From assembly GCA_021201635.1 (NCBI GenBank), contig JAJQEM010000102.1, forward strand, positions 1-33,020: 33,020 nucleotides of DNA, in the 5' to 3' direction. A program made the position numbers and the translations under genes. Shown one piece after another: positions 27,708 to 33,020 of the stretch. This DNA is from Clostridiales bacterium. Lineage in GTDB: Bacteria; Bacillota; Clostridia; Oscillospirales; Oscillospiraceae. The stretch's first letter is position 1, and each line of letters begins with the position of its first letter. The notes beneath the pieces are model-generated. The model had not been told where the DNA came from, did no database searches, and saw nothing but the letters and a program-made list of their open reading frames with translations.

Positions 27708-29090
27708 GTGGCTGCGTCAAAATCATCCGATCTGATGACCTCAGGCCCCATTGGCCGCAAGATCGTCACCTTCGCCTTTCCTATTTTTCTGGGCTATCTG
27801 TTCCAGCAGTTTTACAATGTGGCAGATTCCCTTATCGTGGGTAATCTGCTGGGAAACAGTTCCCTGGCGGCGGTCAGCTCCACCGGGAGCCTGACCTTCC
27901 TGCTGGTGGGCTTCTTTATGGGCCTGGCCAGCGGTGAGGGAGTGGTCATCTCCCACTATTTCGGCGCAGAGGATGAGACGGAGCTACGCCGGGCCGTCCA
28001 CACCGCTCTGGCCTTCGGCATCGCCTCCGGCCTTGCCGTCACCGTGATCGGCGTGCTGCTGGCGCCCCAGATCCTGCTGTGGATGAGCACGCCGGAGGAG
28101 GTGCTGGAGGAGGCCACTGCCTATATTCAGACCTACTTTGCCGGGGCGCTGGGCATGGTATTCTACAACACCTGCACCGGCATCATGCGGGCGGTGGGAG
28201 ACAGCCGCCATCCCCTGCAATACCTCATCATCTCCTCCGGGCTCAACGTGGTGCTGGATCTGGTCATGATCGCCGTGCTTCATCTGGGAGTGGGCGGGGC
28301 CGCTCTGGCCACCATTCTCGCCCAGTTCATCAGCGCATTCCTCTGTCTGTGGCGGCTGGTGCGTGTGAAGGAGGTATATCAGGTCCGGCTCCGGGAGATT
28401 CGGTTCCACTGGGATATGCTGAAACAGATCGTCTCCAACGGCCTCCCCGCCGGGCTGCAAAACTCCATCATCTCCATCGGCAACGTGGTGGTGCAGTCCA
28501 ACATCAACGCCTTCGGCGAGATGGCGGTGGCGGGCTACGGAGCCTACACCCGCATCGACGGCTTCGGCTTTATCCCCATCACCAGCTTTACCATGGCCCT
28601 GACCACCTTTGTCAGCCAGAACCTGGGTGCCGGAGAGTATGAGCGGGCCAAAAAGGGCTCCCGCTTCGGCATCATCTGTTCTGTGGCCCTGGCGGAGGTG
28701 GTGGGCGTCATCATCTACGTGACCATCCCCGTGCTCATTGGGGCCTTTACCCGGGAGGAGGAGGCCATCGCTTATGGCGTCCAGTGGGCCAGGATCTGCA
28801 CTCCCTTCTATTTCCTGCTCTCCTTTAGCCACTGTGTCTCCGCCGTTCTCCGGGGCGCAGGCCGGGCAGTGATCCCCATGTTTACCATGATGGCCTACTG
28901 GTGCTTCGTCCGGGTGGGCTTCCTCACCGTCATGGTGCCTATCACCCAGTCCTTCACCACCGTCAGCTGGGTCTATCCCCTGACCTGGCTGCTCAGCGCC
29001 GTCACCCTGGGCATCTATTACCTCAAGGTGGACTGGCTCCACGGCAGTCACCGGGTCCGTGGGCTGAGTCGGGCCACTGGAACGAACTGA
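27708..29090 (+). CDS. MATE family multidrug/cation efflux transporter
   Basis: The 460-residue, twelve-helix membrane protein exports cationic drugs or metabolites using a sodium or proton gradient. The MatE pattern is clear in both halves: FPIFLGYLFQQFYNVADSLIVG near 24-45, GFFMGLASGEGVVISHYFGA, and in the second half GLPAGLQNSIISIGNVVVQ and MALTTFVSQNLGAGEYERAKKG. It starts with GTG, supported by GAGAGGAG about 9 bases upstream. The gene is monocistronic, between its own promoter with a structured leader and a bidirectional terminator. The cargo cannot be deduced. Confidence 0.93.
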   Translation: MAASKSSDLMTSGPIGRKIVTFAFPIFLGYLFQQFYNVADSLIVGNLLGNSSLAAVSSTGSLTFLLVGFFMGLASGEGVVISHYFGAEDETELRRAVHTALAFGIASGLAVTVIGVLLAPQILLWMSTPEEVLEEATAYIQTYFAGALGMVFYNTCTGIMRAVGDSRHPLQYLIISSGLNVVLDLVMIAVLHLGVGGAALATILAQFISAFLCLWRLVRVKEVYQVRLREIRFHWDMLKQIVSNGLPAGLQNSIISIGNVVVQSNINAFGEMAVAGYGAYTRIDGFGFIPITSFTMALTTFVSQNLGAGEYERAKKGSRFGIICSVALAEVVGVIIYVTIPVLIGAFTREEEAIAYGVQWARICTPFYFLLSFSHCVSAVLRGAGRAVIPMFTMMAYWCFVRVGFLTVMVPITQSFTTVSWVYPLTWLLSAVTLGIYYLKVDWLHGSHRVRGLSRATGTN

Positions 29091-29137
29091 AGCCCATCGG
29101 ACAAGCCATCGTAAGCGGCACAAAAGCGAACCATACA

Positions 29138-29176
29138 AAAGGACCGGAAATCGAAAGCCACGATTTCCGGCCCTTT
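29138..29176. terminator. Bidirectional terminator between MATE and ABC genes
   Basis: AAAGGaCCGGAAATCG (29138-29153) pairs with CGATTTCCGGcCCTTT (29161-29176), 15 of 16 positions, around a 7-base loop. The plus tail is CCCTTTCATT and the minus tail TCCTTTTGT. It serves both convergent genes. Confidence 0.8.
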
Positions 29177-29203
29177 CATTCGTCATATCCTCCCAGCGAG
29201 CTC

Positions 29204-30814
29204 TTACCCCTGTTCAGCTGTCGCCAGCTCGAACACCCGGTCAAACTGGTTCTTCCGCTCCTGGCTGAGGTGATGGCTGACTAGAATCAGCGTCAGCTCC
29301 CGATTGGCCAGCAAGCTTCTCTCCACCAGGTCGGCATTTGTCTGGTCAAGGGCGCTGGTTCCCTCGTCCACCAGCAGGATGGAGCGGGCGTGGATCAGCG
29401 CCCGGGCGATGGCGACCCGCTGCTTTTGCCCGCCGGAGAGGTTTGCGCCGCTCTCTCCCACAATCGTATCCAGACCGTCCGGCAGCTGGGCGAGGTCGCC
29501 CTCCAGGGCGCTGTTCTGCAATGCCCCATGGAGCTGCGCATTCGAGAACTCTTCTCCCAGCATGATGTTGTCCCGGATAGAGGTATTGAACAAAAAGACA
29601 TCCTGTTCAATGTAGCTCATCTGCCGTTGGAGCTGCTCCGGCGCATACTCCCGGATAGCCCGTCCATCCATGCGGACGGCGCCCTGCTCATCCGGGAGCC
29701 ATCCGAGCAGCAGCTTCAGCAGGGTGGACTTTCCGCAGCCGGACGGACCGGTCACGGCATACTTTCCTCCCTTTTGAAATTCCATGGACAGATTTCTGAG
29801 CACGCAATGGGAGCCATAGGAAAAACTCAAATGCTCCACGGTGATGGAATCCTGCATTTGGGGGATGTCGGGGAGCGATGCAGCCGTCTTACCCTCTGCA
29901 TGGGTGGTGATTTTGTCAAAATAAGGCTTGCTCGCTGCGAAGGAGAGGCGGAGATCGGCGAGACGGCTGAGTCCGTTGCTGACGGTGCTGGCCAGATTTC
30001 CGCCGCCCATCAGTGCGGACTGGATGATGACCCCCTGAATGGAGAGTAGACCGATCAAAAAATCGACTGCGAGCTGGCAGAGGACGCTGACTAGGGAAAC
30101 GCCGTTGCTGATCCACGTCTTTCGGACGGACAGCTGACATTTGGGTGATTCGATCTGATCGCTGGCTTTTTCACTCTCCTCCGTAAACTGCTGACTCTTG
30201 CCAAAAAAGCGCAGCACGTCAAAGCCGGAGAGCAGATCCTTCAATCGGCTGACCGCCGCAGCCTGCTGCTCAGAGCAGACGGACCCGAGCCGCTCCATCT
30301 GCTTTTGGAACAATCTGGGGACAGCCATCATAATCACCGCCGCCGCCAGGGAAGCGACTGCCAGGGACCAGTGCAGGCTGACCAGGGCGATGATGCTGAA
30401 AAGAACATCGAAGGTATACATGATGAAATTGAAAAAGGGCTTCCACGCAAGCTGCTCGATTTGATTCACATCATTGGTCAGCCAGGACAGATATTCCCCG
30501 CTGTCCTGATCGTGATACGCCCCGTAATCCCGGCGCAGCAGAGATTCCGTGATGTCACGCCGCACCTGATTGTTCATCTTTCGGACGGCCTGTGCCTGTA
30601 GCGCATTGCGCAGGCCGTCCAGCAGAAGTAGGCCGGCAAAGAGCAGCAGGTCCGCAGCGATCCAGCGGAGAAACTCGCCCATATCAAGATTAACAATTGC
30701 CTGGAAGATCTGAATCAGGAGCAGATTGCCCAGTGTCTGCATGCCACAGATGCAGATATACAGCAGGGCTACGGCTGTGTTGATGCCCTTAAATTTTCTC
30801 AGATAGTACGCCAT
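29204..30814 (-). CDS. ABC exporter, fused membrane and ATPase domains
   Basis: The 536-residue half-transporter has an N-terminal six-helix ABC exporter domain (about 10-300) with the coupling region NDVNQIEQL at 114-122, and a C-terminal ATPase: Walker A GPSGCGKS at 356-363, Q404, signature LSGGQ at 459-463, Walker B ILLVDE at 479-484, SALD at 487-490 and switch histidine in SHHL at 513-516. It probably works as a homodimer. There is no C39 peptidase domain, so it is not a bacteriocin-processing exporter. Start ATG with GGGG upstream. It follows the HTH-TPR regulator on the same strand after 141 bases, in a stretch less GC-rich than the flanks. The cargo is unknown; peptide or drug export is inferred from family and context. 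Confidence 0.9.
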   Translation of the reverse strand: MAYYLRKFKGINTAVALLYICICGMQTLGNLLLIQIFQAIVNLDMGEFLRWIAADLLLFAGLLLLDGLRNALQAQAVRKMNNQVRRDITESLLRRDYGAYHDQDSGEYLSWLTNDVNQIEQLAWKPFFNFIMYTFDVLFSIIALVSLHWSLAVASLAAAVIMMAVPRLFQKQMERLGSVCSEQQAAAVSRLKDLLSGFDVLRFFGKSQQFTEESEKASDQIESPKCQLSVRKTWISNGVSLVSVLCQLAVDFLIGLLSIQGVIIQSALMGGGNLASTVSNGLSRLADLRLSFAASKPYFDKITTHAEGKTAASLPDIPQMQDSITVEHLSFSYGSHCVLRNLSMEFQKGGKYAVTGPSGCGKSTLLKLLLGWLPDEQGAVRMDGRAIREYAPEQLQRQMSYIEQDVFLFNTSIRDNIMLGEEFSNAQLHGALQNSALEGDLAQLPDGLDTIVGESGANLSGGQKQRVAIARALIHARSILLVDEGTSALDQTNADLVERSLLANRELTLILVSHHLSQERKNQFDRVFELATAEQG

Positions 30815-30955
30815 TGCAAATTCCCCGTTTCATACAGACCATGTCGGTTTTGCCTGTACCATTTATATTAGCAGGAGACAAGGCCAATGAACATATCGTT
30901 CTGTGTAATCGATCAGGATTTCCCGTCGGCGTCGTTTCAGCGGCAAGGGCGTATT

Positions 30956-31885
30956 TTAATGCAATGGCTCTATTCCCAGATACTGCTTCATTTCCCTGCG
31001 GGCCACCGCTATGACATCCGTATCCTCCATGCTTTGCGCCGTGTAGTACGCCTGGAGGTACAGCTTCTCACTGTCTGAATCCCTGCCCACGAAATGGTAG
31101 CACTCTGCCATCACCGACAGGATGGCGGGAAGGCATTGGTATGTCCCATATTGTACACAGGCCTGTCTGCCCAGCTCTGCCAGTTCCAGAGCGGCTTCAT
31201 ATTGTCTGTCCGCATCCAAAACCCTGGCATAGTTATAGGCGACAAAAGGCAACAGCCCGCCGGATTGCAGGATATTCGCATTGTGCCTTCGGATATACCG
31301 GAGCAGCTGGTCATATATTCGGATAGCCCTGTCATGCTGTCCGCAGCCACAAAGGAGCACGGCAATTGCATTGATGACCTTGATCTCATCCAGGCTGTAA
31401 AGATGCCGTTCGATCTCATCCAAAGCAAAGTTAGGCACCGTCAGCTGGATGGCGTCCATCAGCATATCAAGCTGCTCAGTTGGCGTGTACGGACGGACAG
31501 TATCACCGTCTATCCAGCCCAGGCTGGCTCTTACCCGTAACACAAACTGCCGTGTCACATGGTCGTCCGGATCCAGCAGCTCCTCCAGCTCATGGAGCTT
31601 TTTCAGTCCCCGCTTGGTGTCCCGGCGGATGTTGCAGGAGGTGATTTCCTTTTGAAGCTCGTCTATTTTCACCTCGTTTTGACTCAACAGCGCAAAATAA
31701 CGGTCATCAGGAAGCCCGAGCCGCTGCAGCAGGGCATTGATGCGGCTCCTGGAGGGGGTCTGCCTTCCGTTTTCCATCCGGGAAATGGTGACCGGCTCGC
31801 AGATCCCCTCGCATAACTCCTCCTGGGTCAGTCCAAGCTCGATCCTCCTGGCTTTCATGTAATCTCCAAGGAAAATAGTCTGCAT
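30956..31885 (-). CDS. HTH-TPR transcriptional regulator (RRNPP/Rgg-like)
   Basis: The 309-residue product has an N-terminal Xre-type helix-turn-helix (about 8-58: MKARRIELGLTQEEL, then ISRMENGRQTPSRSR), followed by repeated helical pairs to the end that look like tetratricopeptide repeats (for example HDRAIRIYDQLLRYI, QYEAALELAELGRQA, DSEKLYLQAYYTAQS). This architecture and length match the RRNPP group (Rgg, PlcR, NprR), whose TPR domain binds a short peptide. The peptide partner is not proven here. AGGAGG about 10 bases upstream supports the ATG. The gene begins one base after the stop of the LysR gene, so the two are translationally coupled, and an ABC exporter follows. GC content is visibly below the neighbours, suggesting an acquired cassette. 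Confidence 0.8.
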   Translation of the reverse strand: MQTIFLGDYMKARRIELGLTQEELCEGICEPVTISRMENGRQTPSRSRINALLQRLGLPDDRYFALLSQNEVKIDELQKEITSCNIRRDTKRGLKKLHELEELLDPDDHVTRQFVLRVRASLGWIDGDTVRPYTPTEQLDMLMDAIQLTVPNFALDEIERHLYSLDEIKVINAIAVLLCGCGQHDRAIRIYDQLLRYIRRHNANILQSGGLLPFVAYNYARVLDADRQYEAALELAELGRQACVQYGTYQCLPAILSVMAECYHFVGRDSDSEKLYLQAYYTAQSMEDTDVIAVARREMKQYLGIEPLH

Positions 31886-31886
31886 A

Positions 31887-32777
31887 TCACGCTTCCTCCT
31901 CTGTCACCAGCTTTATCAGCCGTCCCATGAGATGGGAGACATACTTGTCCCGATGGTAGAGCAGCACCAGCTCCCGGTGGAAATCCATCCCCTGCACCGG
32001 CACCTCCCGGAAGCTGTCCGGGTGAGTCTCCAGCGCCTCCCGGGCCAGCTGATAGGGCAGGACGGTGACCCCCTCCTGTTCCCGGGCAGCCCGGATGAGG
32101 ACGGTGGAGGACACCGACTCCCAGTAGGGCTCGCAGGGACAGCCCGCCTGCTCCATCAGCCGTTGGAACTGCTCCCGCACTCCGGAGCCCCGCTCCCGGA
32201 GAAGCAGCCGGGTCTGGGAAAGCGCCTCCGCCGTGGCGGGGATGTGCTGGAAGATGGGATGCTCCGGGTGAGCGGCGGCCAGGATGCGGTCCTGGGCGAA
32301 GGGGAGCTGGATATAATTGGGCTGTCCGGGAAGGGCCTCCGTCAGTGCTACATCCAGACGATTTCCCTCCAGCCGCTCCAGCAGGTCGGAGGAACGGCTG
32401 ACATAGACCCGCAGCTCCGCCTGGGGATACTCCGCTTCCAGCCGGTTCAGGAAGGAGTGGAGCAGGGCGCACCCCACAGTGAGGTTGGCCCCGATGCGGA
32501 GAACCTGGGGCTGACAGTCCCGGGCGGTCTCCCGCTCCAGCTCGTCGAACTGATCCACCATGGCCCTCGCCCTGGGGTAGAGCCGCTCCCCTGCCGGGGT
32601 GAGGGCCAGCCGGCGGCCCAGCCGCTCAAACAGCAGCGTGCCGTAGTGCTCCTCCAACTCCCGGACAGCCTGGCTCACCGAGGGCTGTGCCATGAACAGG
32701 CTCTGGGCGGCGGCGGACATGCTCCCCCGCTCACAGACGGCGCAGAAGATGCGCAGATGACGCAGCGTCACGGGCAT
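31887..32777 (-). CDS. LysR family transcriptional regulator
   Basis: The 296-residue protein has the LysR winged helix at 1-62 (LRHLRIFCAVCERGSMSAAA, PSVSQAVRELE, LFERLGRRLALTPAG) and a periplasmic-binding-fold effector domain from about 90 to the end (RIGANLTVGCALL, RLDVALTEALP). The effector is unknown. AAAGGGGAG lies just before the ATG. It heads the operon with the HTH-TPR regulator and probably the ABC exporter. A perfect palindrome between its promoter and start codon is a likely self-binding site. Confidence 0.93.
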   Translation of the reverse strand: MPVTLRHLRIFCAVCERGSMSAAAQSLFMAQPSVSQAVRELEEHYGTLLFERLGRRLALTPAGERLYPRARAMVDQFDELERETARDCQPQVLRIGANLTVGCALLHSFLNRLEAEYPQAELRVYVSRSSDLLERLEGNRLDVALTEALPGQPNYIQLPFAQDRILAAAHPEHPIFQHIPATAEALSQTRLLLRERGSGVREQFQRLMEQAGCPCEPYWESVSSTVLIRAAREQEGVTVLPYQLAREALETHPDSFREVPVQGMDFHRELVLLYHRDKYVSHLMGRLIKLVTEEEA

Positions 32778-32790
32778 TCTCCCCTTTCAT

Positions 32791-32809
32791 CAATAGGTTT
32801 TACCTATTG
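32791..32809. promoter_or_regulatory. LysR-type operator palindrome
   Basis: CAATAGGT-TTT-ACCTATTG is a perfect 19-base dyad containing the T-N11-A pattern of LysR boxes (T32794 to A32806). It lies 14 bases upstream of the LysR start and just downstream of that gene's promoter, as expected for autorepression. Confidence 0.65.
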
Positions 32810-32828
32810 AAATTTCAAACTTACCCCT

Positions 32829-32857
32829 ATAATACAATTGGACAGGGCTTTTGTCAA
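32829..32857 (-). promoter_or_regulatory. Promoter of the LysR operon
   Basis: On the minus strand perfect TTGACA (32857-32852) is 17 bases from TATTAT (32834-32829). The opposite strand overlaps with TATAAT (32828-32833) and TTGAAA at a short 15-base spacing, a weaker possible divergent promoter. Confidence 0.75.
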
Positions 32858-32882
32858 ATGTTAGAATAGGGCAAACGCAGGA

Positions 32883-32909
32883 GGGGCTGCCAACCGGCAG
32901 CCCCTTTTT
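32883..32909 (+). terminator. Rho-independent terminator on the plus strand
   Basis: GGGGCTGCC-AACC-GGCAGCCCC, a perfect 9-bp stem, is followed by TTTTT. No plus-strand gene precedes it, so it is either an attenuator in the leader of a gene beyond the window or the end of a short RNA. The final 111 bases (32910-33020) hold no recognisable gene. Confidence 0.75.
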
Positions 32910-33020
32910 GCAGGAATCGGGAGTTGTTTTCAAAAAACATTCGCTCTCGATTCAAATCAAAAAAAGGACGAAAATTGCAAGTGCAAGTTGAACACATCCG
33001 CGAAAAATTTTTAATAGAGT

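Noticed and set aside
30814-31078. Two short plus-strand frames in the regulator-exporter gap
   Set aside because: They run into the 3' end of the HTH-TPR gene in antisense and have no ribosome site; read as shadows.

Overview
The window reads as chromosomal DNA from a GC-rich, low-complexity-free member of the Clostridia, most likely a gut Oscillospiraceae-type Firmicute (Flavonifractor/Lawsonibacter/Oscillibacter-like; this placement is inference). The grounds are strong AGGAGG-type ribosome sites, the Firmicute gene order gdpP-rplI-dnaB, a class III glutamine synthetase beside a class I-alpha one, an ANTAR regulator beside glnA, a DapL-type lysine route, and a domain-permuted GH3 enzyme of the kind known from Ruminococcus and Butyrivibrio. 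No tRNA, rRNA, CRISPR array or insertion sequence was seen. About 20 protein genes are supported, and nearly all other long ORFs are antisense shadows.

Layout. 135-3149: a membrane-anchored, domain-permuted GH3 glycosidase. 3418-7060: a D-2-hydroxyacid dehydrogenase (-) divergent from a two-gene operon (+) of a polytopic transporter-like protein and an M20 metallopeptidase. 7216-19167: a nitrogen-assimilation island with glnN (GSIII, -) divergent from glnA (GSI) - ANTAR regulator - dapL - gltB - gltD (+). 19260-27188: a six-gene minus-strand housekeeping operon, read gdpP-rplI-dnaB-tilS-hpt-ftsH. 27708-29090: a MATE exporter (+) with a structured leader. 29204-32777: a visibly less GC-rich, accessory-looking minus-strand operon of a LysR regulator, an HTH-TPR (RRNPP-like) regulator and an ABC exporter.

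How the genes work together. GSIII and GSI would capture ammonia as glutamine, and GltBD turns glutamine plus 2-oxoglutarate into glutamate. DapL then spends glutamate to make LL-diaminopimelate for lysine and cell wall. The ANTAR protein inside this cluster is the obvious candidate regulator. ANTAR proteins bind paired RNA hairpins with six-base loops (A at position 1, G at 4) and prevent termination. I find such loops in terminator-like structures ahead of gltB (clearest), glnN, and more weakly glnA. The receiver domain of the ANTAR protein has lost its phosphoacceptor aspartate, so it is probably not driven by a kinase. GlnA itself carries Ser where the active-site flap Glu is expected.

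The most interesting leads are the ANTAR/terminator leaders, the GlnA flap substitution, the two-regulator/ABC operon with possible micro-ORFs, and a chain of palindromes between rplI and dnaB. All functional statements come from reading motifs by eye. No database search or folding program was run.
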